Below, one piece after another: positions 7,424 through 15,629 of a stretch of DNA of 64,000 bases. Source of the DNA: Nibribacter ruber (GTDB taxonomy: Bacteria; Bacteroidota; Bacteroidia; Cytophagales; Hymenobacteraceae); the NCBI RefSeq assembly GCF_009913235.1, contig NZ_CP047897.1, positions 248,001 to 312,000 on the forward strand, in the 5' to 3' direction. A program made the position numbers and the translations under genes. How positions within the stretch are numbered: position 1 is the first letter of the stretch; every line of letters starts with the position of its first letter. A model generated the notes under the pieces. The model saw nothing but the letters and a program-made list of their open reading frames with translations, ran no database searches and had not been told where the DNA came from.

Positions 7424-9109
7424 TTAAAGAACTGGGTTTACAATCAGCACGCGGCCGTTGTCAATTTTTAGGATGGGCAGGTACTGGTTGTCTTGTGCCG
7501 GTTTGCCCTGAAGCGTCTGATAGTTCATGCCCTGGTAGAACAAGCTCGGTTGCAGGCCGCTTACCCGTAGCGGGGCCGCATAGCCCTGGCTGTTCAGCTG
7601 CTGGCCCAAGTAATACACCAACTCAAACCCGCTGTAGGTGAAGGCAGAAGGAGGCAGGTTGTACTGGCGCGTGTAGTATTTTCTGAAGGCTTTCACCGAA
7701 GGATCATCTAAGTCCACAAATTTGGGGGCCAGGAAATAAGCCTCCAGAAAGTCTAACTGAGAGAAACTGATCTGAGACATCTCCAGCCAGCTGGCAGGCA
7801 CCACCAAGGGTACTTTAGAGGCCCGCTGTTCCAGTAAACTCACCGTGCTACTAGCCACGTTGGCCGCCGCCGACTGTACCACCAACACGCCCACGTCTTT
7901 GAGGTTCACGCCGCCCAGAATGCCACTCACAGAACCGCTGGTCTTGGAGTTAATCTTCTGGAAGGTCTGTACTTTACCGCCCAGGGCCGTGTAGGCTCTT
8001 TTGAAATTGCCCGCAAACGTGGTGTCCTCCTTGTTACTGTCATAAATGACAACCGCCGTCTTCTTGGCGAAATTTTGGTAGGCAAAGGCTGCCGCTCGCT
8101 GCCCCTGCGTAGCAACAGACGTTTCTAACAGGAACATATAGGGATTGCCCTTGGTCATCTCCAGGTCATCTGAGAACGGATTGATGAGGTTTAGTCCCCG
8201 CTGCTGGGCAATCTTGCCGGCGTACTGGCTGCTGGTTTTGTAAATAGGGCCAATGAGGGCGTCCATGTTGCCCACTTCGGGCAGTTGCAGCACCTGGCTC
8301 ACCTGGGCTGTGTCATTTCCGGTGTCATACGGGTACAGGTTCACTTTAATGCCCTGGCGCATTAGCGTATCACGGGCGGCCTGCATGCCGGCGTAGAAGT
8401 CTGTGATGAAAAGATTCTTCTTGTCTACGCGTATGCCTTGGTCCGTGACATGGAAAGGCAGCAGCACCGCAAAGTTGTACTCGTCCTTTTTAAGCGAGGC
8501 TGTGCGGGTAAGGTAGCTTCTGTCCAGATTGAACTTCCGTACCAGGTCTTCTAGTTGTTGCTTGTCCTGGGCGGTGTACCAGCCACTCACCAACTTGTCT
8601 GCATAGGCGCGGCCCAAAACGGCATCATCCGGAAGCTGGCGTACCAAATACTGAAACGTAGTCTTGTCTGACAGTTGAAGCAGGTAATGGCGTTTCATGG
8701 ATGCAGCGTCCTGTTGCAGCCCCGTGGTTTGAAGCGGCGCCAACGTTTGCAGGGCCTTCAGGTACTCCTTCTTCTCAAACTGCACCTGCGCCAACAGATA
8801 CTGCGCGTCTGGCAAACCGCTCCAATTGGGGAACTGCATCTGCAGCTGTGTTAGCATCTGCTCTGCCTCTTTCCACTTCTTCTCTTTGGCAGCGGCTACG
8901 CTGTAAAGAAAAGCGGCGTCTGGTGCGTACTGGCTACTCGCCGAAATAGACGTGAGCGGCAATAATTCCTCCATGGCCAACGCGTATTTCTGCTGGTCTA
9001 CCAGAAAGCGGCCGTTGTTGAAACGCGTAGTCTGTTCTGCATTGTTTTGGGCCTGCACCTGCCACCCTAGGGTGAGGAACATAGCCGCCAAGACAAGTCG
9101 TTTTTTCAT
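7424..9109 (-). CDS. Periplasmic protein with TPR-like N-terminus and type I binding-protein fold (LpoA-like layout)
   Basis: 561 residues with a cleavable signal peptide (MKKRLVLAAMFLTLGWQVQAQ) and no lipobox Cys. Residues ~25-200 are repeated helix pairs of TPR type (FNNGRFLVDQQKYALAMEELLPL; AQYLLAQVQFEKKEYLKALQTL). Residues ~210-550 resemble the Leu/Ile/Val-type periplasmic binding-protein fold (FAVLLPFHVTD..., DFYAGMQAARDTL, ALIGPIYKTSSQYAG, FAYQNFAKKTAVVIYDSNKEDT, AFTYSGFELVYYLGQQL). TPR plus binding-protein fold is the layout of LpoA, the PBP1A activator of Gammaproteobacteria, but here the protein is not lipidated. No ABC permease genes are nearby, so simple nutrient uptake is not supported. 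Its start codon lies within a palindromic repeat. Confidence 0.75.
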   Translation of the reverse strand: MKKRLVLAAMFLTLGWQVQAQNNAEQTTRFNNGRFLVDQQKYALAMEELLPLTSISASSQYAPDAAFLYSVAAAKEKKWKEAEQMLTQLQMQFPNWSGLPDAQYLLAQVQFEKKEYLKALQTLAPLQTTGLQQDAASMKRHYLLQLSDKTTFQYLVRQLPDDAVLGRAYADKLVSGWYTAQDKQQLEDLVRKFNLDRSYLTRTASLKKDEYNFAVLLPFHVTDQGIRVDKKNLFITDFYAGMQAARDTLMRQGIKVNLYPYDTGNDTAQVSQVLQLPEVGNMDALIGPIYKTSSQYAGKIAQQRGLNLINPFSDDLEMTKGNPYMFLLETSVATQGQRAAAFAYQNFAKKTAVVIYDSNKEDTTFAGNFKRAYTALGGKVQTFQKINSKTSGSVSGILGGVNLKDVGVLVVQSAAANVASSTVSLLEQRASKVPLVVPASWLEMSQISFSQLDFLEAYFLAPKFVDLDDPSVKAFRKYYTRQYNLPPSAFTYSGFELVYYLGQQLNSQGYAAPLRVSGLQPSLFYQGMNYQTLQGKPAQDNQYLPILKIDNGRVLIVNPVL

Positions 9110-9136
9110 TGTTTTCCGGAAATTAGGCCAAAAACA
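9099..9136. repeat. 38-bp palindromic repeat, copy 5, containing a start codon
   Basis: Read on the minus strand it runs TGTTTTTGGCCTAATTTCC / GGAAAACAATGAAAAAACG. Where the consensus has AGGCCAAAAACG, this copy has AATGAAAAAACG, which supplies the ATG and first codons (MKKR) of the gene at 7424-9109. Its other end touches the guaA stop codon. Confidence 0.8.
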
Positions 9137-10666
9137 CTATTCCCACTCAATAGTAGCAGGCGGTTTTGAGCTGATGTCATAGACCACGCGGTTTACGCCG
9201 CGCACCTTGTTTATGATTTCATTAGAAACATCAGCCAAGAACTCATACGGCAAATGCGACCAGTCGGCGGTCATGCCGTCAATGCTGGTCACGGCGCGCA
9301 AGGCCACCACACGCTCATAGGTACGCTCATCGCCCATCACACCCACGCTTTGCACTGGCAACAACATGGCGCCTGCCTGCCACACCTGGTCATACAAACC
9401 AGATTTTTTTAGTGACGAAATGAAGATATGGTCTACCTCCTGCAGAATGGCTACTTTCTCTGGCGTTACATCACCCAGAATCCTTATCGCCAAACCCGGA
9501 CCCGGGAAAGGGTGACGACCTAAGATGGCTGGATCTATGCCTAAGGTTTTGCCTACCAAACGCACTTCGTCTTTAAATAAGGTCTTGAGCGGCTCTACCA
9601 CTTTCAACTTCATGAAATCAGGCAGACCGCCCACGTTGTGGTGAGATTTAATAGTCGCACTTGGACCCTTTACCGACACGGACTCAATCACGTCTGGGTA
9701 GATGGTGCCTTGGCCTAACCATTTGGCATCTTCCACCAAATGCGATTCCTGGTCAAACACGTCAATGAAGACTTTGCCAATGGCTTTGCGTTTGGCTTCG
9801 GGGTCAGAAAGGTCCGCTAAGGCAGAGTAGAACATGTCTTTGGCATCTACGCCTTTCACGTTCAAGCCCATGTCTTTATAAGAGTGCAACACACCTTCAA
9901 ACTCATCTTTGCGCAAGAGACCGTTGTCTACAAAAATGCAGTACAGGTTCTTGCCAATGGCCTGGTGAATGAGCATGGCCGCTACAGAAGAGTCCACGCC
10001 ACCAGACAAGCCTAAGATTACTTTGTCATCGCCTATCTGTTCCTTCAGGTCGGCCACGGTGGTTTCAATGAATTGGTCTGGTGTCCAGTCTTGGGAGCAC
10101 TCGCAGATGTGCACCACAAAGTTACGGAGTAGGATCTTACCCTCAGTAGAATGCGTCACCTCTGGGTGAAACTGGATGCCGTAGGTTTCCTGGTCTTTAA
10201 TTTTATAAGCGGCCACTTGCACCGACTCGGTGCTGGCAATAATCTCAAAGTTGTCAGGGATGTGCTTGATGGTATCACCGTGGCTCATCCATACCTGAGA
10301 ATCCATGGTGATTTCTTTGAGCAGGCGGTTGTGCTGGTCCACGTGGTTAAGCTTGGCGCGGCCGTACTCTCTAATGGTAGAGGCAATGACTTCGCCGCCG
10401 CCTTCCTGGGCCATTAACTGCGCACCATAGCAAACGCCTAAGACCGGCAATTTGCCTAAGAAAGGCGTGAGGTCTGGGTTGGGATAATCAGTTTCCCGCA
10501 CCGAGCAAGGGCTTCCGGACAAGATGACGCCTTTCAGATCTGGCGTGAAAGCAGGAATCTTGTTGTAGGGATGGATTTCGCAGTAGACGTTCAGTTCGCG
10601 AACCCGGCGGGCGATGAGTTGGGTATACTGGGACCCAAAGTCAAGGATGAGAATCTTTTCTGGCAT
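9137..10666 (-). CDS. guaA: GMP synthase (glutamine-hydrolysing)
   Basis: A ~509-residue two-domain enzyme converting XMP, ATP and glutamine to GMP. The N-terminal class I glutamine amidotransferase shows [23 protein letters not shown], the nucleophile elbow [11 protein letters not shown] (Cys), and FHPEVTHS (His-Glu). The ATP-pyrophosphatase domain begins at [17 protein letters not shown] (PP-loop). The dimerisation domain ends in the invariant PPATIEWE. The ATG chosen ([13 protein letters not shown]) is preferred over a TTG two codons upstream. A TACCTTTG -7 element ends only 3 bp before this ATG, so the transcript may be leaderless. The stop codon abuts palindrome copy 5. Confidence 0.97.
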   Translation of the reverse strand: MPEKILILDFGSQYTQLIARRVRELNVYCEIHPYNKIPAFTPDLKGVILSGSPCSVRETDYPNPDLTPFLGKLPVLGVCYGAQLMAQEGGGEVIASTIREYGRAKLNHVDQHNRLLKEITMDSQVWMSHGDTIKHIPDNFEIIASTESVQVAAYKIKDQETYGIQFHPEVTHSTEGKILLRNFVVHICECSQDWTPDQFIETTVADLKEQIGDDKVILGLSGGVDSSVAAMLIHQAIGKNLYCIFVDNGLLRKDEFEGVLHSYKDMGLNVKGVDAKDMFYSALADLSDPEAKRKAIGKVFIDVFDQESHLVEDAKWLGQGTIYPDVIESVSVKGPSATIKSHHNVGGLPDFMKLKVVEPLKTLFKDEVRLVGKTLGIDPAILGRHPFPGPGLAIRILGDVTPEKVAILQEVDHIFISSLKKSGLYDQVWQAGAMLLPVQSVGVMGDERTYERVVALRAVTSIDGMTADWSHLPYEFLADVSNEIINKVRGVNRVVYDISSKPPATIEWE

Positions 10667-10669
10667 GTG

Positions 10670-10677
10670 CAAAGGTA
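10670..10677 (-). promoter_or_regulatory. Candidate -7 element of guaA
   Basis: TACCTTTG on the minus strand fits TAnnTTTG exactly and lies 3 bp before the guaA ATG. No TTG occurs at the expected -33 distance, so the call is tentative. Confidence 0.4.
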
Positions 10678-10962
10678 CACGGGCTGGTTAAAAAGTGAAA
10701 GAATAAATTGAATACTTCATGGCTACCGGTTTTGGCGTAGGGGAGAGGCTAGCTTTTTAGGTCCAAGGAAGTGTCCGGACAGAGTTGTACTGATTTTGAA
10801 CACTTACTTATTTGGCCGTTAATTCTTGAATCTGGATTGAGGTTACATAATTGCAAATCAATGCATTAAATCAAAAAGGCTTTGTCTGCCTTATTTTGGC
10901 AAGATATTAGCTTATAAGAATATTAAAGAAAACAGATACTACTCTATACACCACCCATTGAT
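10678..10962. other. Divergent intergenic region, guaA / lipoprotein gene
   Basis: About 285 bp with no coding frame. It is AT-rich towards the lipoprotein gene and must hold that gene's promoter, but I find no exact TTG-N19-21-TAnnTTTG pair. No riboswitch-like conserved core is apparent, including nothing I recognise as a purine riboswitch. Confidence 0.4.
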
Positions 10963-11619
10963 ATGAAAAGCATTCTACTCCGTCCTGCCAAACACCTCTT
11001 CAGCCTGCTGGCTTTGTCTCTGGCCTTGGTTTCCTGCAATGAGGACAAGGAGAACGATGAGCCAGCCGCTCAGGCAGGTCCTACAGAAACAGAGTTTTCC
11101 ATGGTAGACAGCATTAAGGTAGATGCCCGTTACCGCGACTCTTACCCAGAACTGTACAATGAGATGAACGGCCAAACCTACAAAGTGGCTTCCAAGAACA
11201 AAACCGATGTGTTTTTCGTGGAGGAGGACAATGAGGTGGTGATTCTGTTTGAAGATACCTCTAAAGTAAATGCAAACCCTTGGCTGGCCATCACCTTTAA
11301 AAACAGAACCGTCAATCAACTACCTGCTACCTTTTCTGCCAAAGACGGCGCCATAGTATGCATAGAGAATGGACAGAGCTTTGCAGACGGCTCCCGAGCT
11401 CTGTCTCCGGGTTGTGACGTGATGTTGGACGGGATCATTACGCTGCAGTATGACAAGGCCACAGATGTGATTAGTGGATCCATTTCTAAACTGAAATACG
11501 GCCTGGAATATTACGTACCCACCTACACCTTTTCCAGCCGGAACGGGAACATGCTGCGCGCCAGCGGCTCTAACCGTAACATCAACCTCACGTTTAAAAA
11601 CATCAAAAGGAAAAAATAA
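10963..11619 (+). CDS. Lipoprotein of unknown function
   Basis: 218 residues with a type II signal peptide: hydrophobic LFSLLALSLALVSC with a lipobox Cys at ~26, followed by an acidic linker (NEDKENDEPAAQ). In Bacteroidota an acidic stretch after the Cys often accompanies surface export of lipoproteins, so outer-leaflet display is possible. The mature domain is beta-rich (TYKVASKNKTDVFFVEED, DVMLDGIITLQYD, INLTFKNIKRKK) with two further cysteines (VCIENG, PGCDV) that could form a disulfide. I do not recognise a family. It is a single-gene transcript ended by a strong hairpin. Confidence 0.7.
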   Translation: MKSILLRPAKHLFSLLALSLALVSCNEDKENDEPAAQAGPTETEFSMVDSIKVDARYRDSYPELYNEMNGQTYKVASKNKTDVFFVEEDNEVVILFEDTSKVNANPWLAITFKNRTVNQLPATFSAKDGAIVCIENGQSFADGSRALSPGCDVMLDGIITLQYDKATDVISGSISKLKYGLEYYVPTYTFSSRNGNMLRASGSNRNINLTFKNIKRKK

Positions 11620-11645
11620 AGAAAGCTTTTTAGTGAAGAACTATG

Positions 11646-11692
11646 GTAAGCCTCAGATTTATCTAGTTATAAATCTGAGGCTTACTTTTTTA
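11646..11692 (+). terminator. Rho-independent terminator of the lipoprotein gene
   Basis: A 16-bp perfect stem (GTAAGCCTCAGATTTA / TAAATCTGAGGCTTAC) with an 8-nt loop is followed by a T-rich tract. Confidence 0.92.
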
Positions 11693-11709
11693 CTTGGCTT
11701 ATAAATCTT

Positions 11710-11747
11710 GGTTTTTGGCCTGTTTTCCCGAAAATAGGCGAAAAACG
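11710..11747. repeat. 38-bp palindromic repeat, copy 6
   Basis: Copy with first base changed (GGTTTTTGGCCTGTTTTCC / CGAAAATAGGCGAAAAACG). It ends 2 bp before the -33 TTG of the ffs promoter. Confidence 0.92.
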
Positions 11748-11749
11748 AC

Positions 11750-11779
11750 TTGTTCTGATAGAAAGTGTTCGTATCTTTG
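11750..11779 (+). promoter_or_regulatory. Promoter of the SRP RNA gene
   Basis: TTG (11750-11752), exactly 19 bp, then TATCTTTG (11772-11779): a full match to the Bacteroidota housekeeping consensus. The predicted RNA 5' end follows 3-6 nt later. Confidence 0.85.
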
Positions 11780-11782
11780 CAA

Positions 11783-11875
11783 CGGCAAATCGGTACGGCC
11801 AGCTCCTACTGAACTCCCCCAGGCCCGGAAGGGAGCAAGGGTAAGTGGTTGAGCGGCGCGATACTCGATTTGCCG
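11783..11875 (+). ncRNA. ffs: Signal recognition particle RNA, small bacterial (4.5S) type
   Basis: The terminal stem CGGCAAATCG (5') / CGATTTGCCG (3') encloses a long hairpin. Its tip carries the universally conserved SRP domain IV core (CCCCCAGGCCCGGAAGGGAG with the GGAA tetraloop context, then CAAGGGTAAG). The length of ~93 nt is right for the short bacterial form without an Alu domain. With Ffh, encoded 13 kb downstream, it forms the particle that targets membrane proteins co-translationally to FtsY and SecYEG. A run of T starts immediately after the terminal stem and should act as the terminator. The promoter upstream is a consensus match. Confidence 0.95.
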
Positions 11876-11876
11876 C

Positions 11877-11884
11877 TTTTTTTT
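11877..11884 (+). terminator. T-tract terminating ffs
   Basis: Eight T follow the closing stem of the SRP RNA, so the RNA's own terminal helix serves as the terminator hairpin. Confidence 0.75.
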
Positions 11885-11974
11885 GCCCATACCCCAACGG
11901 TTTTCCCGTTTCCCTCTCTGCCGGTTTCCGGCAAAATACTTCTGCTGCCCGTTCGGTTTTCTTTTAGATTGGAG

Positions 11975-11982
11975 TAGATTTG
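11975..11982 (+). promoter_or_regulatory. Candidate -7 element of fsa
   Basis: TAGATTTG fits TAnnTTTG, 21 bp before the ATG at 12004. It overlaps the upstream in-frame Met at 11980, arguing against the longer start. Confidence 0.5.
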
Positions 11983-12003
11983 TGTTTCCTAACGCATACT
12001 GCT

Positions 12004-12660
12004 ATGAAATTTTTCATTGATACCGCTAATCTTGATGAAATCCGCGAAGCCCATGATCTGGGTGTTCTGGACGGCGTAACCACCAACCCCTCTTTAATGG
12101 CCAAAGAAGGCATTGTAGGCTTTGACAACGTCATGAAGCACTATAAAGCCATCTGCGAGATTGTAGACGGTGACATTTCTGCTGAGGTCATTGCCACAGA
12201 TTATGAGACCATGATCAAAGAAGGCGAGGACCTGGCCCAACTGCACCCCAACATTGTGGTGAAGGTTCCTATGATCAAGGACGGCGTGAAAGCCATTAAA
12301 TACTTCTCTGACAAAGGCATCAAAACCAACTGTACACTGGTCTTCACCGCAGGTCAGGCCTTGTTAGCCGCCAAAGCCGGTGCCACGTACGTTTCTCCGT
12401 TTGTGGGTCGTTTAGATGATATCGCCACGGACGGATTGGTTTTGATTGAGCAGATCAGACAAATCTATGACAACTACGGCTACCCAACCGAAATTCTGGC
12501 CGCCTCCGTGCGTCACGTGATGCACCTAGTGCAGTGCGCAGAGATTGGCGCCGATGTGGTAACCTGCCCGTTGAACGTGATTACCGCGCTCTTGAACCAC
12601 CCATTGACCGACAGCGGCTTGGCTAAATTCTTGGCAGACCACAAGAAAGCGAACAGCTAA
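12004..12660 (+). CDS. fsa: Fructose-6-phosphate aldolase / short transaldolase
   Basis: 218 residues from [16 protein letters not shown], the canonical start of the FSA/TalC short-transaldolase group (E. coli FSA is 220). The active-site Schiff-base Lys sits in [45 protein letters not shown] and [10 protein letters not shown] complete the TIM-barrel signature. It should cleave or form fructose-6-phosphate from dihydroxyacetone and glyceraldehyde-3-phosphate, or act as a transaldolase in the pentose phosphate pathway. The two activities cannot be separated by sequence alone. The eight-residue upstream extension is rejected because a promoter element covers it. Confidence 0.93.
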   Translation: MKFFIDTANLDEIREAHDLGVLDGVTTNPSLMAKEGIVGFDNVMKHYKAICEIVDGDISAEVIATDYETMIKEGEDLAQLHPNIVVKVPMIKDGVKAIKYFSDKGIKTNCTLVFTAGQALLAAKAGATYVSPFVGRLDDIATDGLVLIEQIRQIYDNYGYPTEILAASVRHVMHLVQCAEIGADVVTCPLNVITALLNHPLTDSGLAKFLADHKKANS

Positions 12661-12690
12661 CAGAACAAAGTTCTGTTAATTAGAAATTCA

Positions 12691-12772
12691 AAATTAGAAA
12701 TTAGAAATTGGGGTAAACAAATGGGCCGTTTGGCGCTTGCAACTCATAATTTCTAATTTCTAATTTCTAATT
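12691..12772. repeat. ATTAGAA-type inverted repeat element
   Basis: Tandem 7-mers (AATTAGAAATTAGAAATT) at 12692-12709 are mirrored by AATTTCTAATTTCTAATT at 12748-12765, which continues with a further unit. The spacer is ~38 bp. A partial extra unit lies at 12678-12688. It lies between fsa and the small conserved gene. A sister element lies at 18112-18212. Confidence 0.85.
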
Positions 12773-12780
12773 AAAATCCA

Positions 12781-12984
12781 GTGTACATCATCAAGGTAAA
12801 AGGCAAGGCCAAGATTCCGGATTACATTCAGCTCCGCGATGAGAATTTCGTGCTGATTGCGTATTTCAGGGCAGACCGTCCGTTGAAAAACATGGACCGC
12901 TACGGTTTGGCTGGCAAAGAAGAACCGCTGGCCGCGCTCATTGAAAGCCTGGAGTTTGGCAAGCTGCAAAAGTTGGAGCTTTAG
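12781..12984 (+). CDS. Small conserved cytoplasmic protein, function unknown
   Basis: 67 residues from a GTG start. No signal peptide, membrane segment or cysteine. The sequence is well ordered rather than random: VKGKAKIPDYIQLRDENF, LIAYFRADRPLKNMDRYGL, then a C-terminal helix ending in FGKLQKLEL. From memory, proteins of this type recur beside ftsE in Hymenobacteraceae, but I cannot verify this here. It lies between fsa and ftsE on the same strand, separated from fsa by an inverted repeat element, and may be co-transcribed with ftsE (80-bp gap). Confidence 0.7.
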   Translation: MYIIKVKGKAKIPDYIQLRDENFVLIAYFRADRPLKNMDRYGLAGKEEPLAALIESLEFGKLQKLEL

Positions 12985-13064
12985 GCAGAGGTCTTAAACA
13001 TTTACCTTTCATTTATTTAGTCTTGATACTAGCGTCTAAGGTCTAGCATCTAACAAAAACGACT

Positions 13065-13775
13065 ATGGAATTTTCGTCTAACCCAGTGGTAACCTTACAG
13101 AAAGTCTCTATTTTTCAAGAAGTGAACACCATCTTGAGTGATGTGACTTTTTCCATTGACAAAGGCGAGTTCGTGTACCTGGTAGGGCGTACCGGAAGCG
13201 GGAAAAGCTCCCTGCTGAAAACCCTCTACGCTGATCTTCCCCTTAAAATGGGAAGCGCCCAGGTGGCTGGCTATAACATTCAATCCCTCACCTGGAAACA
13301 AGTTCCCTTTCTACGCCGCAAGATTGGCATTGTGTTTCAAGACTTTCAGTTGCTGTTTGACAGAAGCGTAGCCGAGAACCTGCGATTTGTTTTGAAAGCC
13401 ACCGGCTGGAAAGACAAATCCAAGATCAAAGGCCGCATCTCTGAAGTGCTCATGCGCGTTGGACTGGATTCTGCCGCCAACAAAATGCCGCACCAATTGT
13501 CAGGGGGTGAGCAGCAACGCGTAGTAATTGCCCGTGCTTTGTTGAATGAGCCGGTGATTCTGTTTGCAGATGAGCCAACGGGTAATCTAGACCCAGACGT
13601 GACAGATGGCATCATGCGCCTCTTTGAGGAAATCAATAAATCTGGGACAGCTATTCTCATGGCCACCCATAACCACCAAACCCTGCAACGGTACCCGCGC
13701 CGCATCATCAAGTGTGAACAAGGCCGCGTGCTAGATTCTTCCCGCGAAGATTTCTCGCTGGTAGATGGTATCTGA
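13065..13775 (+). CDS. ftsE: Cell division ATP-binding protein FtsE
   Basis: A 236-residue ABC ATPase. Walker A GRTGSGKSS, Q-loop FQDFQLL, signature LSGGEQQR, Walker B VILFADEP followed by TGNLDPD, and the switch His in MATHNH are all present. RRKIGIVFQDFQLLFDRSVAEN is the usual FtsE stretch. With FtsX it forms a type VII ABC mechanotransmitter that controls septal peptidoglycan hydrolases. Here ftsX is 42 kb away, on the other strand, in a different operon, a split common in Bacteroidota. The 3' end overlaps the next gene by 11 bp, implying translational coupling. Confidence 0.93.
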   Translation: MEFSSNPVVTLQKVSIFQEVNTILSDVTFSIDKGEFVYLVGRTGSGKSSLLKTLYADLPLKMGSAQVAGYNIQSLTWKQVPFLRRKIGIVFQDFQLLFDRSVAENLRFVLKATGWKDKSKIKGRISEVLMRVGLDSAANKMPHQLSGGEQQRVVIARALLNEPVILFADEPTGNLDPDVTDGIMRLFEEINKSGTAILMATHNHQTLQRYPRRIIKCEQGRVLDSSREDFSLVDGI

Positions 13776-14655
13776 GCTGTCCATTCTCATTCCGGTTCAT
13801 AACCGCGACGTTCAGGATTTGGTCCAGTCGCTGGTCCGGCAGGTGGCAACTCTCTCTATTCCGGTTGAAATACGGGTGTATGATGACGGCTCTCAGCTGG
13901 TTTTCAAATCTTTCAACCAATCCATTTCTTCCTCAGAAAGCATTATCTATAAAAAGCTGCCAGTAAACGTAGGCCGCTCCCAGATACGCTACTTGCTGGC
14001 GCAAGAGGCACGTTATTCTACCCTGTTGTTTCTGGACAATGACGTTCTGCCGGTGCATGCAGATTTTCTGGCTACCTACCTTTCCGCCCACTCCGGAACG
14101 GTGACAGTAGGAGGGATTGCCTATCATGATAAACCATCTAACCCAGAATTAGAATTACGCTGGATTTATGGCAAAGAGCGGGAGCAGGCAAAGGCCGCGC
14201 AGCGCCAGAAAAACCCGTATGACAGAGTATTCTTGAGCAATCTGCTGGTAGAGAGACATCTTTTCCTGGAGCATTTTAAGGAGGATGTGGTGATGGCCTA
14301 TGGTCATGAAGACACTTTATTTGCAGACCTCTTGCAACAGCACCAGGTGAAGGTAGTGCACATAGATAACCCGGTGTACCATCTGGGGTTAGATACAGCT
14401 GAGAATTTTATGTGCAAGACAGAGCTAGCCCTCAAGAACTTGCTGCTGCTTCGTAAAAGTGGGTGGGTTCACAAAGAAGGCAAACTCCTCAAAATGCATG
14501 ATTGGCTGGGTAAGCTAGGCGTGCTTTCTTTGCTTAGGCCTCTTCATCCATGGGTTTTACGCAGACTTAAAAATCGACTGATTTCCCCAAATCCTTCTTT
14601 GCGAGTGTTTGACCTCTACCGGCTGCTGCTGTTAGACCAAATCCAGCGTGCCTAA
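13765..14655 (+). CDS. Family 2 glycosyltransferase
   Basis: 296 residues. A GT-A fold is shown by LSILIPVHNRDVQDLVQSL (nucleotide-binding start), IRVYDDGS (first Asp pair), TLLFLDNDVLP (the DxD-type metal motif DND), and GHEDTLFADLL (the 'ED' catalytic-base region of GT2). The C-terminal ~80 residues are basic and hydrophobic and probably membrane-peripheral. Donor and acceptor sugars cannot be deduced. It starts inside ftsE, so the two are co-expressed; a link to cell-envelope growth is inference. Its stop codon is followed 5 bp later by palindrome copy 7. Confidence 0.88.
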   Translation: MVSELSILIPVHNRDVQDLVQSLVRQVATLSIPVEIRVYDDGSQLVFKSFNQSISSSESIIYKKLPVNVGRSQIRYLLAQEARYSTLLFLDNDVLPVHADFLATYLSAHSGTVTVGGIAYHDKPSNPELELRWIYGKEREQAKAAQRQKNPYDRVFLSNLLVERHLFLEHFKEDVVMAYGHEDTLFADLLQQHQVKVVHIDNPVYHLGLDTAENFMCKTELALKNLLLLRKSGWVHKEGKLLKMHDWLGKLGVLSLLRPLHPWVLRRLKNRLISPNPSLRVFDLYRLLLLDQIQRA

Positions 14656-14660
14656 ACAGT

Positions 14661-14698
14661 CGTTTTTGGTCTATTTCTCAGAAAACAAGCCAAAAACA
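14661..14698. repeat. 38-bp palindromic repeat, copy 7
   Basis: CGTTTTTGGTCTATTTCTC / AGAAAACAAGCCAAAAACA, 5 bp after a stop codon. Its right edge (plus strand AAAAAC) provides the U-tract for the adjacent minus-strand terminator. Confidence 0.9.
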
Positions 14699-14700
14699 AA

Positions 14701-14741
14701 ATTCCCCAGTTAGCTCCTCCATGAGAAACTAACTGGGGAAT
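14701..14741 (-). terminator. Terminator of the LEA-like lipoprotein gene (possibly bidirectional)
   Basis: A 13-bp stem (ATTCCCCAGTTAG / CTAACTGGGGAAT) has a 15-nt loop. On the minus strand it runs into TTTTGTTTTT, formed by the edge of palindrome copy 7. Confidence 0.85.
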
Positions 14742-14780
14742 CACATTCACATATTTCTAGTGAATTTCTATTCTGCAGGA

Positions 14781-15629
14781 TTAGTCGTTGTCTTTGACAA
14801 CGTCACCAATTTTCTGACCAGCTTTTTTAGCAGTGTTCCCTACGGCTTTACCGGCGTCTTTGGTGGCTTCGCCCACTTTAGAGTTTGAAAGGTCCTTGCC
14901 TGCTTCTTTGGTTTCTGAACCAACGTTGCTGGCTGTGTTGCCAATCTTGCTACCAGCTTTCATGGTCTGGTACTTGGTTTTGGCTTTGGCAATTTCCCAC
15001 TTGTCTTTGTCGCTTAACTGGCTTTGGATGGCGTTCTTACGGTCATCCAATTGGTCCCAATACATCTCAACCATTTTCCAATCGTCATTGGTATAGTTAG
15101 ACTTGTTGGCCTCTACGTGGGCTACAAATTCCTCGTAAGCAGTTCTGATGTTGGTGGCTGTATAGGTTGGCACTTTTTTCACGTCCATGGAAGACATGTC
15201 CACTTTGGTCATGGCTTTGCCACCGCTTTGATTGGTCTGTTTCCAGGTGTTGTATTGTTGCTCGCGGGTAGTCCAGGCCGTATTCCAGCGGGACTGCAAG
15301 TCTTCGTATTCGGTCCGGCGGGTGTCATCGAATTCACCGGCGTATTGGTTTACCGCGTTATAGCGCTGGTCATAATCAGTACGAGCCGTTTCCATGCGAG
15401 TGTCCCAGTCAGTAGCGGTTGAATCCCAGCCCCCGCGCACGTCGGTTTCCATCTGGGTCACATAGTTCTTGTAATCGTCGTAGGCTTGGTCACTGGTTTG
15501 AGTAGTGGTGGTAGTGGTAGCCGTCGTGTCCTTGGTTTCGGTTTTAGAGCAGGCAAACTGAGCAGACACCAACAGTAGCGAGGCGCCGTACATCAGGGTA
15601 TGTTTTTTGAAGAAATTAGTGCTTTTCAT
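14781..15629 (-). CDS. Lipoprotein with LEA-like amphipathic C-terminal repeats
   Basis: 282 residues. Type II signal peptide with lipobox Cys in SAQFACSKTE, then a Thr-rich acidic linker. Residues ~50-215 form long charged helices with repeated Trp/Tyr (DDYKNYVTQMETDVRGGWDS, EDLQSRWNTAWTTREQQYNTW). The last ~60 residues are degenerate 11-residue-like units (KIGNTASNVGSETKEAG, SKVGEATKDAGKAVGNTAKKAGQ) with the Ala/Gly/Lys/Thr composition of late-embryogenesis-abundant or apolipoprotein-like amphipathic helices. No enzyme motif is seen. A role in envelope stress or desiccation tolerance is conceivable but unproven. Confidence 0.75.
   Translation of the reverse strand: MKSTNFFKKHTLMYGASLLLVSAQFACSKTETKDTTATTTTTTQTSDQAYDDYKNYVTQMETDVRGGWDSTATDWDTRMETARTDYDQRYNAVNQYAGEFDDTRRTEYEDLQSRWNTAWTTREQQYNTWKQTNQSGGKAMTKVDMSSMDVKKVPTYTATNIRTAYEEFVAHVEANKSNYTNDDWKMVEMYWDQLDDRKNAIQSQLSDKDKWEIAKAKTKYQTMKAGSKIGNTASNVGSETKEAGKDLSNSKVGEATKDAGKAVGNTAKKAGQKIGDVVKDND

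Noticed and set aside
10678-10962. Purine riboswitch upstream of guaA
   Set aside because: The conserved three-way-junction core was not found and the promoter element lies almost on the start codon.
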